A DNA stretch of 6,244 nucleotides from CAYQCE01 sp964415885 (GCA_964415885.1 CAYQCE010000092.1:1-6244), one strand, 5' to 3'. Shown: positions 1-6,163, counted from the first letter of the stretch. Notes: generated by a model not told the origin, from the sequence alone. A program made the numbers and translations.

Positions 1-4
1 GGTT

Positions 5-49
5 ACGGCAGATCCTGATCCCGCGAAACGCGGGATTGTGATCTGCCGT
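5..49. terminator. Long hairpin, probable terminator of a gene left of the window
   Basis: The outer arms 5-14 and 40-49 are perfect 10-base complements. The inner arms 18-25 and 29-36 are perfect 8-base complements closing on an AAA loop. Between them, 16-17 and 37-38 can form G-U pairs, leaving one C/U mismatch (15/39), so the stem is about 20 bp. The right side is followed by a T-rich but interrupted tract (TTTGTTCGTTT). This fits a Rho-independent terminator for a plus-strand gene ending before the window. The upstream gene is not visible, so direction is inferred. A dispersed palindromic repeat is the alternative. Confidence 0.65.
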
Positions 50-100
50 TTGTTCGTTTACGCCCATACGTTTCCGTGATTTACGAGCGGTCAGTTCACA

Positions 101-115
101 CTCGCCTGCGGCGAG
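101..115. repeat. Short inverted repeat (6-bp arms, 3-base spacer)
   Basis: CTCGCC at 101-106 is complementary to GGCGAG at 110-115, with spacer TGC. It is GC-rich and could form a small hairpin. It has no T-tract after it and no known role; a chance occurrence is quite possible in this GC-rich stretch. Confidence 0.35.
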
Positions 116-143
116 CGGGATCGACCCGAACCCTGTTGTATAT

Positions 144-165
144 TCTCGTTCAACCAGCCACGAGA
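144..165. repeat. Short inverted repeat (6-bp arms, 10-base spacer)
   Basis: TCTCGT at 144-149 is complementary to ACGAGA at 160-165. The arm centres are 16 bases apart, roughly one and a half helical turns. It sits about 130 to 150 bases upstream of the predicted transcription start. It could be a dimeric regulator site or chance; only the symmetry is seen. Confidence 0.25.
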
Positions 166-228
166 CTGCGTGTGTCCATCGGAGCGCAGAGCGGACGACG
201 CGATACGAGCTATGTGCGGACTCACCGG

Positions 229-246
229 AACTTCCCACAACTTCCC
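229..246. repeat. Direct repeat AACTTCCC, 10-base period, just upstream of the promoter
   Basis: AACTTCCC occurs at 229-236 and again at 239-246, so equivalent bases are exactly 10 apart, about one helical turn. The second copy ends 13 bases before the -35 element at 260, placing the pair near -50 to -67 relative to the expected start. This position and phasing suit a site for an activator or repressor. No known regulator motif was recognised. Confidence 0.4.
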
Positions 247-259
247 CTGCGCGAACAGC

Positions 260-288
260 TTGACCCGGGGCGTCGTATGTGTTATTAT
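260..288 (+). promoter_or_regulatory. Sigma-70-type promoter of the operon
   Basis: The -35 element TTGACC (260-265) matches TTGACA at five of six positions. After a 17-base spacer, the -10 element TATTAT (283-288) matches TATAAT at five of six. Transcription would start near 294-298, about 93 bases before the thiolase start codon. It is the best promoter-like sequence in the upstream region and it points into the gene run. The prediction assumes a housekeeping sigma factor of the usual specificity. Confidence 0.7.
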
Positions 289-314
289 ACCGCTCTAAAT
301 TGTTAATTATTTCA

Positions 315-337
315 CGAGCCCAATCCTCATGGGCTCG
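315..337 (+). promoter_or_regulatory. Leader hairpin in the 5' untranslated region
   Basis: CGAGCCCA (315-322) pairs perfectly with TGGGCTCG (330-337), closing a 7-base loop, ATCCTCA. No T-run follows, so it is unlikely to be a terminator. It starts about 20 bases after the predicted transcription start and may stabilise the message. The loop's TCCTC can pair with GAGGA (380-384) inside the thiolase ribosome site, so a role in translation control is possible, though that pairing is only 5 bp. Confidence 0.5.
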
Positions 338-377
338 GTTGGAGCGATAAGTGTAAGTCCATAACATACATAGTATT

Positions 378-385
378 GGGAGGAA
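378..385 (+). promoter_or_regulatory. Strong ribosome binding site of the thiolase gene
   Basis: GGGAGGAA (378-385) is a strong Shine-Dalgarno match. The GGAGG core ends 5 bases before the ATG at 389. It supports that start codon and marks the operon's first gene as efficiently translated unless the site is masked. Confidence 0.75.
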
Positions 386-388
386 GAA

Positions 389-1576
389 ATGGATAAACCT
401 CAGCCGGTTATTGTTTCTGCTTGCCGTACCGCAATCGGAAATTTCCTCGGTGGTCTCTCATCATTTTCCGCCACGCAGCTCGGCGCGATAGTTGTCAAGG
501 AAGCTGTCAAACGCGCCGGAATCGATCCGGGCACGATAGATGAAGTTATCATGGGCCAGGTTGTCCAGGGCGGTTGCGGACAGGCTCCGGCCCGTCAGGC
601 AATGATCCACGGCGGAGTCCCCGCGCATGTCTCAGCAATTACTATCAACAAGGTATGTGGATCCGGGCTAAAGGCCGGTATGCTCGCGGCGCAGGCGATC
701 AAGGCCGGCGACGGCGACTGCTATCTTGTCGGTGGATTCGAGTCGATGTCCAACACGCCTTATGTCATCCAGGGCGCCAAGTCCGGTCTCAAGTTCGGGC
801 ATAAGAAGCTCGATGATATCATGATTTCCGACGGCCTCTGGGATTCGTTCAACAATTATCACATGGGCAACGCCGCCGAGTATACCGCGCAGAAGGCGAA
901 TATCAGCCGTGAGGAACAGGACGAATTCGCCTACAATTCTCACCGCAAGGCTCTCGCCGCGCAGGAGACAGGCAAATTTGACAAGGAGATCGTACCGGTG
1001 GAGATTCCGCAGCGAAAGGGTGATCCGGTGGTTTTCAAGAAGGATGAGCCGCCGCGCCCCGGCACGACCGTTGAGGGACTCGCCAGGCTCCGTCCGGCGT
1101 TCCAAAAGGACGGCTCAGTGACGGCCGGTAACGCTCCCGGCTTGAATGACGGGGCATCAGCGCTGGTCGTTACCTCCGAAGGCTATGCCGAGGCGAACGG
1201 TCTCAAACCGATGGCGAAGATCGTGGGATACACTCAGGCGAGTGTTGAGCCGAAGGAGATATTCTTCGCGCCGATCGAGGCGATACAGAAGCTGATGAAG
1301 AAGATGGATGTGGATATCAACCACTGGGACCTGATCGAGGCTAACGAGGCATTCTCGGCACAGGCGCTTGCCGACGGCAAGGCGCTCGGCTGGGACTGGG
1401 ATCGTGTGAATGTCAACGGTGGCGCGGTTGCGCTTGGTCATCCAATCGGAGCTTCCGGTGCCCGCGTGCTCACCACTCTGATTTACGCACTGAAGGACCG
1501 CGGCAAGAAGACCGGGCTCGCGACGCTCTGTCTCGGTGGTGGCAGTGCGGTAGCGATGGCAATTGAGCTCGTATAG
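389..1576 (+). CDS. atoB: Acetyl-CoA C-acetyltransferase (thiolase)
   Basis: Catalyses reversible thiolytic cleavage or Claisen condensation, such as acetoacetyl-CoA plus CoA to two acetyl-CoA, in the cytosol. The 395-residue length is normal for a biosynthetic-type or short-chain thiolase. The N-terminal domain carries the acyl-accepting Cys90 in NKVCGSGLKA. The C-terminal domain carries NEAF (319-322), His351 in GGAVALGHPIGASGAR, and the second catalytic Cys381 in CLGGGSAVAM near the C-terminus. The N-terminal ACRTAIGNFLGG motif is also typical. The ATG follows a strong Shine-Dalgarno site. One oddity is Pro250 in TAGNAPGLNDGA, where the family usually has Ser. It leads the operon, 33 bases before the hydroxyacyl-CoA dehydrogenase gene. 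Substrate chain length and direction cannot be read from sequence. A 2-methylacetoacetyl-CoA thiolase role is possible given the downstream aminotransferase, so the symbol is approximate. Confidence 0.93.
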   Translation: MDKPQPVIVSACRTAIGNFLGGLSSFSATQLGAIVVKEAVKRAGIDPGTIDEVIMGQVVQGGCGQAPARQAMIHGGVPAHVSAITINKVCGSGLKAGMLAAQAIKAGDGDCYLVGGFESMSNTPYVIQGAKSGLKFGHKKLDDIMISDGLWDSFNNYHMGNAAEYTAQKANISREEQDEFAYNSHRKALAAQETGKFDKEIVPVEIPQRKGDPVVFKKDEPPRPGTTVEGLARLRPAFQKDGSVTAGNAPGLNDGASALVVTSEGYAEANGLKPMAKIVGYTQASVEPKEIFFAPIEAIQKLMKKMDVDINHWDLIEANEAFSAQALADGKALGWDWDRVNVNGGAVALGHPIGASGARVLTTLIYALKDRGKKTGLATLCLGGGSAVAMAIELV

Positions 1577-1609
1577 GCAGAGACCAACGAAAGCTGAGGG
1601 AGATTTGAG

Positions 1610-2461
1610 ATGAAGAATATATTCGTAATTGGCGGCGGCACCATGGGAAATGGTATCGCGCATGTTTTCTCGCAGAATGATTACAAGGTCACGATAGTCG
1701 ATATCAAGCAGGAGTTTCTCGATCGCGCGCTCGAAACAATCAAGAAGAACATGGGGCGCGAGCTGAAGAAAGAAAAGATCACGCAGGATCAGATGGATGC
1801 GGCTATCGGGAACATATCGACGTCAACGAATCTCGATGACTGCAAGAATGCCGATCTCGTAGTCGAGGCGGCTACCGAGGATTATGACATCAAGATGGAC
1901 ATGTTCAAGAAGCTGGGCGATATCTGCAAGCCGGATGTTATCCTCGCGTCGAACACGTCGTCCATTTCAATAACCGAGATGGGCAAGGCATCGGGTCGTC
2001 CCGGCAAGGTTATCGGCATGCATTTCATGAACCCGGTTCCGATGATGAAGCTGGTCGAGGTAATCCGCGGTATGGGTACTGCAGATGATACGTACAATAC
2101 CGTAGAGGACCTCGCGAAAAAACTCGGCAAGACGCCAGTTTTGGTGAATGACTATCCCGGTTTCGTCGCGAACAGAATCCTTATACCGATGATTAACGAG
2201 GCTGTCTACGCTTTGTTCGAGGGTGTGGCCGAGGCCGAGGCGATCGACACGGTGATGAAACTCGGTATGGCGCATCCGATGGGACCTTTGACTCTCGCCG
2301 ATTTCATCGGGCTCGATGTCTGCCTCGCAATTCTCGAGGTGCTTCACGAGGGCCTCGGCGATCCCAAGTATCGCCCGTGCCCGCTTCTGAAGAAGATGGT
2401 CGAGGCTGGGTATCTTGGCCGCAAGACAGGCAGGGGCTTCTACGACTATTCGCAGAAATGA
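1610..2461 (+). CDS. hbd: 3-hydroxybutyryl-CoA dehydrogenase
   Basis: Interconverts 3-hydroxyacyl-CoA and 3-oxoacyl-CoA with NAD(H), supplying or using the thiolase substrate. The 283 residues match the stand-alone short-chain enzyme rather than the large fused beta-oxidation protein. The N-terminal Rossmann domain has the dinucleotide loop VIGGGTMGNGIA (7-17 region, Gly8, Gly10, Gly13) and Asp31 at the end of the second strand, which favours NAD over NADP. Family catalytic residues are visible: Ser117 in SNTSS, His138 in GMHFMNP, Glu150 in KLVEVI and Asn188 in GFVANRI. The C-terminal helical domain includes AHPMGPLTLADFIGLD and ends with the typical GRKTGRGFYDY. The ATG follows GAGGGAG at 1596-1602. 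The stop codon overlaps the next gene's ribosome site. Stereospecificity is presumed (S), as for the family. Confidence 0.95.
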   Translation: MKNIFVIGGGTMGNGIAHVFSQNDYKVTIVDIKQEFLDRALETIKKNMGRELKKEKITQDQMDAAIGNISTSTNLDDCKNADLVVEAATEDYDIKMDMFKKLGDICKPDVILASNTSSISITEMGKASGRPGKVIGMHFMNPVPMMKLVEVIRGMGTADDTYNTVEDLAKKLGKTPVLVNDYPGFVANRILIPMINEAVYALFEGVAEAEAIDTVMKLGMAHPMGPLTLADFIGLDVCLAILEVLHEGLGDPKYRPCPLLKKMVEAGYLGRKTGRGFYDYSQK

Positions 2462-2469
2462 GGTAGAGG

Positions 2470-3612
2470 ATGGACTTTGAACTTTCTGAAGATCATATCA
2501 TGATGCGAGACTCCGCGAAAGAGTTTGCGGAGAAGAGACTGAAAGATATCGCGGAGGAGCTGGACGCCAAGGCTGATATGCCGGATGAGCTTCTGGCCGA
2601 GACTGCTGAGCTCGGCTATTTCGGGTTGCTTGCGAGCGAGGATTTTGACGGTCTCGATGTCGACACTTTGAGCTACGGCTTAGTGATCGAGGAGATTGCA
2701 AAGAAGTGTGCCGGCCTGTCGATTACTGTGTCGGTGCAGAATTCGCTCGTGATTCAGGCACTACAGAACTACGGCACCGATGAGCAGAAGCAGAGATATC
2801 TTCCTAAACTTGCCGCAGGTGAGATAATCGGTTCGTATTGTCTTTCGGAGCCGGACTCGGGCACGGACGCCGGTTCGCTCAAGTGTCAGGCGAAGCTCGA
2901 GAGCGATCACTACGTTTTGAACGGCACCAAGAGCTGGGTTACTTCCGCCAAGTGGGCGAAAGTGTTTCTGGTTTTCTGTCTGACGGATCCGGAAGCCGGA
3001 TCGAAGGGTATCTCCTGTATACTCGTGGAGCCGGGGACCGATGGGATGAACCTCGGCGCTCCCGAGAAAAAGATGGGACTCAAGTGCTCGGATACTCGCG
3101 AGGTGTCATTCATCGATGCCAGGGTTCCGAAGGAGAATATTCTCGGCGAAGAGAACCATGGATTCAAGATAGCGCTCTCGCTTCTCGATAACGGCCGGAT
3201 CGGTGTTGCGTTTCAGGCGCTCGGTATCGCTCAGGCGGCGTTCGATGAGGCTCTCTCGTATGCACAGGAGCGCAAGCAGTTCGGACAGCCGATCTCCAAG
3301 TTCCAGGCAATTCGATTCAAGCTTGCCGACATGGCGATGAAGATCGACGCTTCACGGCTGATGGCGTACCGTGCCGCTGTTCTGAAAGACAAGGAGGGTC
3401 GGCACTCGCGGGAGATTTCGATGGCGAAGCTGTTCTGTTCGGAGATCGCGAACTGGGTCGTGAATGAGGCAGTCCAGATTCACGGCGGATACGGATATGT
3501 GAAGGAGTATGCGGTCGAAAGGTACTTCCGGGATGCCCGCGTGACCGAGATCTACGAGGGTACGTCGGAAGCGCAGAGAATTGTAATCTCACGAGATTTG
3601 CTTAAGGATTAG
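2470..3612 (+). CDS. Short-chain acyl-CoA dehydrogenase (first of a tandem pair)
   Basis: FAD enzyme that introduces the 2,3 double bond into an acyl-CoA and normally passes electrons to electron-transfer flavoprotein. It has 380 residues, the usual length. Domain order is N-terminal helical (about 1-115), beta-barrel (about 120-230) and C-terminal helical (about 235-380). Flavin-site motifs are YCLSEPDSGTDAGS (123-136), WVTSA (156-160), RKQFGQPISKFQ (268-279) and QIHGGYGY (336-343). The catalytic base is Glu363 in IYEGTSEAQR. The overall pattern resembles butyryl-CoA and other short-chain dehydrogenases, but exact substrate is not readable. The start is set by GAGGT at 2460-2464, which overlaps the upstream stop, so translation is probably coupled. 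Butyryl-, isobutyryl- or 2-methylbutyryl-CoA are reasonable substrates in this context. Confidence 0.92.
   Translation: MDFELSEDHIMMRDSAKEFAEKRLKDIAEELDAKADMPDELLAETAELGYFGLLASEDFDGLDVDTLSYGLVIEEIAKKCAGLSITVSVQNSLVIQALQNYGTDEQKQRYLPKLAAGEIIGSYCLSEPDSGTDAGSLKCQAKLESDHYVLNGTKSWVTSAKWAKVFLVFCLTDPEAGSKGISCILVEPGTDGMNLGAPEKKMGLKCSDTREVSFIDARVPKENILGEENHGFKIALSLLDNGRIGVAFQALGIAQAAFDEALSYAQERKQFGQPISKFQAIRFKLADMAMKIDASRLMAYRAAVLKDKEGRHSREISMAKLFCSEIANWVVNEAVQIHGGYGYVKEYAVERYFRDARVTEIYEGTSEAQRIVISRDLLKD
3604..3608 (+). promoter_or_regulatory. Ribosome site of the second acyl-CoA dehydrogenase, inside the preceding gene
   Basis: AAGGA lies within the last codons of the first dehydrogenase gene, 6 bases before the ATG at 3615. 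The two genes are only 2 bases apart, so reinitiation or coupled translation of the pair is likely. The match is moderate rather than strong. Confidence 0.5.
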
Positions 3613-3614
3613 CT

Positions 3615-4763
3615 ATGTATGACCTTCTGGAAAAACTCCAGGGATTCCGTGAGGAAGTGCGGGATTTCTGCGAGAAAGAGATTGCTCCGCACGCCAAAGA
3701 GGTCGATGAGAAGCAGATTTTCAGCGATGATGTCGCTGAGAGGATAAACGAGAAAGGTTGGTGGGGTTGTATCGTACCGAAGGAGTACGGCGGCCTTGGA
3801 ATGTCGCAGGCGGAGTATGTCGTGATCGTCGAGGAGATGTCTCGTGTTTGCGGGTCGACTGCGCTGACATTCGCCGCGCACAATTCACTCGGCACTTACC
3901 CGATCAACACTTTTGGCAATGAGGATCAGCACAAGAAGTATCTGCCTGAGGCCGCCAAAGGCGCACTCGTGGCGTTCGGTTTGACTGAGCCTGAAGCGGG
4001 CTCGGATGCCGGCGGTACAAAGACCAAAGCGGTCAAGCAGGACGGCGGATATCTCATGAACGGCACCAAGTGCTGGATAACCTCCGCCGAGCCGTGCAAG
4101 TTCGCGATCGCCACGGCCAGGACGAGCGATGAGGGCGGAGTAAAGGGCATATCATCCTTCATTCTCGAGAAGGGTATGGAAGGATTCTCCGTCGGTAAGA
4201 AGGAAGACAAAATGGGATGCCGCGGTTCGAATACCGCATATCTGCACTTCGACGATCTAAAGTTACCCGACTCGCAGCTTCTGGGAGAGGAAGGCAAGGG
4301 GTTCAAGCAGTTCATGATCACTCTGGACGGCGGACGGATCTCGATTGGTGCGATGGCTCTCGGGCTCGCACAGGGAGCGTTCGAGTCGGCATCCAGGTAC
4401 TCAATCGAGCGCAAACAGTTTGGCACGTCGATCAGCAATTTCCAGGCTATACAGTGGAAGGTTGCCGACATGGCAACACAGATCGAGGCCGCGCGTCATC
4501 TCGTCTATGGCGCCGCATGGTTGAAAGACCAGGGACGGAAAATGACCAGGGAGTCGGCGATGGCCAAGGTGTATGCGTCCGAAGTGGCGAACTTCTGCAC
4601 GTATCAGGCGATCCAGGTCATAGGCGCCGACGGATTGACCGACAAGTACCCGGTCGAGCGTCATTTCCGCGACATGAAGCTTTGCGAGATTGGTGAAGGG
4701 ACCTCAGAGGTGCAGCGGATTGTGATTGCCCGCGAAGTCTTGAAGAGCATGTCAAATGTCTGA
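3615..4763 (+). CDS. Acyl-CoA dehydrogenase (second of a tandem pair)
   Basis: A second FAD-dependent acyl-CoA dehydrogenase of 382 residues with the same three-domain plan as its neighbour. Motifs seen are FGLTEPEAGSDAGGTKT (121-137), CWITSA (153-158), RKQFGTSISNFQ (266-277) and the C-terminal EIGEGTSEVQR. Glu361 is the expected catalytic base at the usual C-terminal position. The alternative helix position used by isovaleryl-CoA dehydrogenase holds Gly (LDGGR), so that mechanism is not indicated. It differs from its neighbour in two places near the flavin: QVIGADGL (334-341) replaces the usual QxxGGxG, and Gly360 replaces the Tyr before the catalytic Glu. These suggest a different acyl substrate rather than a recent copy. 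The start lies 2 bases after the previous stop. Specificity is unknown; branched-chain or glutaryl-type acyl-CoA cannot be excluded. Confidence 0.9.
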   Translation: MYDLLEKLQGFREEVRDFCEKEIAPHAKEVDEKQIFSDDVAERINEKGWWGCIVPKEYGGLGMSQAEYVVIVEEMSRVCGSTALTFAAHNSLGTYPINTFGNEDQHKKYLPEAAKGALVAFGLTEPEAGSDAGGTKTKAVKQDGGYLMNGTKCWITSAEPCKFAIATARTSDEGGVKGISSFILEKGMEGFSVGKKEDKMGCRGSNTAYLHFDDLKLPDSQLLGEEGKGFKQFMITLDGGRISIGAMALGLAQGAFESASRYSIERKQFGTSISNFQAIQWKVADMATQIEAARHLVYGAAWLKDQGRKMTRESAMAKVYASEVANFCTYQAIQVIGADGLTDKYPVERHFRDMKLCEIGEGTSEVQRIVIAREVLKSMSNV

Positions 4764-4774
4764 TAAAGTTTGGT

Positions 4775-4780
4775 AGGAGG
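4775..4780 (+). promoter_or_regulatory. Ribosome site fixing the aminotransferase start
   Basis: AGGAGG at 4775-4780 lies 4 bases before the ATG at 4785. An in-frame TTG at 4770 would begin upstream of this site and add five residues encoded by the site itself, so the ATG is the better start. Confidence 0.75.
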
Positions 4781-4784
4781 AGAT

Positions 4785-5729
4785 ATGGCATTCAAAGAAG
4801 AAGGCAGAATATGGATGAACGGGAAGATGGTGGACTGGAAGGACGCCAACATCCATGTCTGTTCACATGTCATCCACTACGGCTCATCCGTGTTCGAGGG
4901 AATGCGGGCATACGAGACGAGCAAGGGCACGGCGGTATTCCGCCTCGGCGACCACATCGATCGCCTGATCAACTCCGCGAAAATCTATCGCATGGAGATT
5001 CCGCATACGCGTGAGGATATCTGCAAGGCGTGTCTTGACACTATTCGAGAAAACGAACTGAAGTCATGCTACATCCGTCCCATCGTCTATCGCGGCTATG
5101 ACTCTCTCGGCGTCGATCCCAGGCCATGCCCGGTCGATACCGCAATAGCCGTATGGGAGTGGGGGAAGTACCTCGGCGAGGAGGCTCTCGAACAGGGCGT
5201 TGAGGTCTGTGTCTCCTCCTGGAATCGTATCGCGCCGAATACACTTCCGGCAATGGCCAAGTGCGGCGCGAACTATATGAACTCCCAGCTCATCAAGATG
5301 GAAGCTATCGCTCGGGGTTGTGTCGAGGGAATCGCGCTCGATTCGATCGGCAATGTTTCCGAGGGCTCGGGCGAGAACCTGTTCATCGTGAGAGACGGCG
5401 CTCTTATTACACCGCCGTTCGAGGCGTCGATTTTACCGGGCATCACTCGAAATACGGTAATGCAGTTCGCGATGGAGATGGGTATCAAGGTTATCGAGGC
5501 TAACATCCCGCGCGAGGCGCTCTACATCGCTGACGAGGTCTTCTTCACAGGCTCCGCAGCCGAGATCACACCGATTTCCATCATAGACAAGATTCAGATC
5601 GGCGAGGGCAAGCGTGGTCCGATCACCGAGAAGCTTCAAAACAGATTCTTCGAATATCTCTCCGGCGATGTTCCGGATACATACGGCTGGCTGGACATGG
5701 TATACGAGGAAGCGAAGGTGGGTGCGTGA
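4785..5729 (+). CDS. ilvE: Branched-chain amino acid aminotransferase
   Basis: Pyridoxal-phosphate (fold type IV) transaminase that interconverts leucine, isoleucine and valine with their 2-oxo acids, using glutamate/2-oxoglutarate. From the ATG it has 314 residues, close to E. coli IlvE, with similar sequence along the whole length. Visible features are the N-terminal HYGSSVFEGMRAY, the cofactor lysine Lys159 in PAMAKCGANY, the cofactor-contacting Glu193 in VSEGSGENLF, the phosphate-binding SILPGITRNT (216-224) and FFTGSAAEITPI, and the C-terminal YGWLDMV. Its place after four acyl-CoA genes suggests amino acid degradation, although the same enzyme also makes these amino acids. No acetolactate synthase or other ilv/leu gene is in the window. 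The last base of its stop codon is shared with the rpiB start. D-amino acid transaminase is a less likely alternative. Confidence 0.95.
   Translation: MAFKEEGRIWMNGKMVDWKDANIHVCSHVIHYGSSVFEGMRAYETSKGTAVFRLGDHIDRLINSAKIYRMEIPHTREDICKACLDTIRENELKSCYIRPIVYRGYDSLGVDPRPCPVDTAIAVWEWGKYLGEEALEQGVEVCVSSWNRIAPNTLPAMAKCGANYMNSQLIKMEAIARGCVEGIALDSIGNVSEGSGENLFIVRDGALITPPFEASILPGITRNTVMQFAMEMGIKVIEANIPREALYIADEVFFTGSAAEITPISIIDKIQIGEGKRGPITEKLQNRFFEYLSGDVPDTYGWLDMVYEEAKVGA
5715..5721 (+). promoter_or_regulatory. Ribosome site of rpiB within the end of ilvE
   Basis: AAGGTGG lies 7 bases before the ATG at 5729. A GTG at 5726 is also in frame and would add one Met, but the ATG has better spacing and gives the MKIALGADH start typical of RpiB. 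Confidence 0.55.
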
Positions 5730-6163
5730 TGAAGATTGCGCTCGGCGCGGATCATCGCGGTTACAAGTTCAAGGAGCGTATCAAGGAGCTCCTGACTGAA
5801 CGCGGAGATGAGGTCCTCGACTTCGGCACCAATTCGGAGGAATCGTGCGACTACCCGGACTACGGCGGGAAAGCCGCCGAGGCAGTGGCGAATGGTGCCG
5901 CGGATTTCGCGATAAATATCTGCGGATCCGGAAACGGCATGTGTATGGTCTCGAACAAGCAGAAGGGTGTTCGTGCGGGACTCGCGCTGAATCCCGAAAT
6001 GGCGGAGATGACACGCCGTCACAACAACGCGAACGTGCTCTGCATGGCAGCGGATCACACCCCGGATGATCGCATCGAGCCGATAGTGAACGCATTCCTC
6101 GAAGCCGATTTCGAGGGGGGCCGCCACGAGCGACGCGTTAAGAAGATTCACGATTCCTGCTGA
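5729..6163 (+). CDS. rpiB: Ribose-5-phosphate isomerase B
   Basis: Interconverts ribose 5-phosphate and ribulose 5-phosphate in the non-oxidative pentose phosphate pathway (RpiB/LacAB family, unrelated to RpiA). It has 144 residues, normal for RpiB. Motifs are GADHRG (6-11, Asp8 and His9), DYPDY (41-45), ICGSGNGM (64-71) with catalytic Cys65, the RRHNNANV segment with His98 for ring opening, and the C-terminal GGRHERRV (130-137) whose arginines bind phosphate. Ser67 replaces the Thr of E. coli RpiB, a common variant. Cys65 marks the E. coli-like type rather than the mycobacterial type, which has Ser there. Translation is coupled to ilvE through a TGATG overlap. An allose-6-phosphate isomerase activity is possible. 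No pentose-uptake gene is nearby; the partners often found after rpiB, such as glyA, would lie beyond the window. Confidence 0.95.
   Translation: MKIALGADHRGYKFKERIKELLTERGDEVLDFGTNSEESCDYPDYGGKAAEAVANGAADFAINICGSGNGMCMVSNKQKGVRAGLALNPEMAEMTRRHNNANVLCMAADHTPDDRIEPIVNAFLEADFEGGRHERRVKKIHDSC

Larger units (their letters stand above)
50..259. other. Intergenic region without a convincing gene
   Basis: About 210 bases lie between the hairpin and the promoter. One open frame runs from 76 to 306, but its arginine-rich translation resembles no family, it has no Shine-Dalgarno site, and it runs through the promoter, so I do not call it. No tRNA-like or riboswitch-like fold was recognised. Visible structure is limited to two short inverted repeats and a direct-repeat pair, listed separately. 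The region may hold upstream regulatory sites for the operon. Confidence 0.6.

Noticed and set aside
139..144. TATATT as an alternative -10 element
   Set aside because: No acceptable -35 hexamer at 16-18 bases upstream; the 260-288 promoter is far better.
76..306. 76-codon open frame upstream of the operon
   Set aside because: No ribosome site, arginine-rich composition typical of chance frames in GC-rich DNA, no family resemblance, and it overlaps the promoter.
1157..1663. Minus-strand open frame of 168 codons spanning the thiolase-hbd junction
   Set aside because: Antisense shadow with no ribosome site or family features.
3926..4471. Minus-strand open frame of 181 codons inside the second acyl-CoA dehydrogenase
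   Set aside because: Antisense shadow; the plus strand carries every expected motif of the enzyme and the reverse translation resembles nothing known.
4770..4784. Upstream TTG start for the aminotransferase
   Set aside because: The five added residues are encoded by the Shine-Dalgarno region itself; the ATG at 4785 has proper spacing and matches the family N-terminus.
5920..5945. Ser instead of Thr after the catalytic Cys of RpiB
   Set aside because: CGSG is a common variant in the RpiB/LacAB family, so it is not noteworthy.
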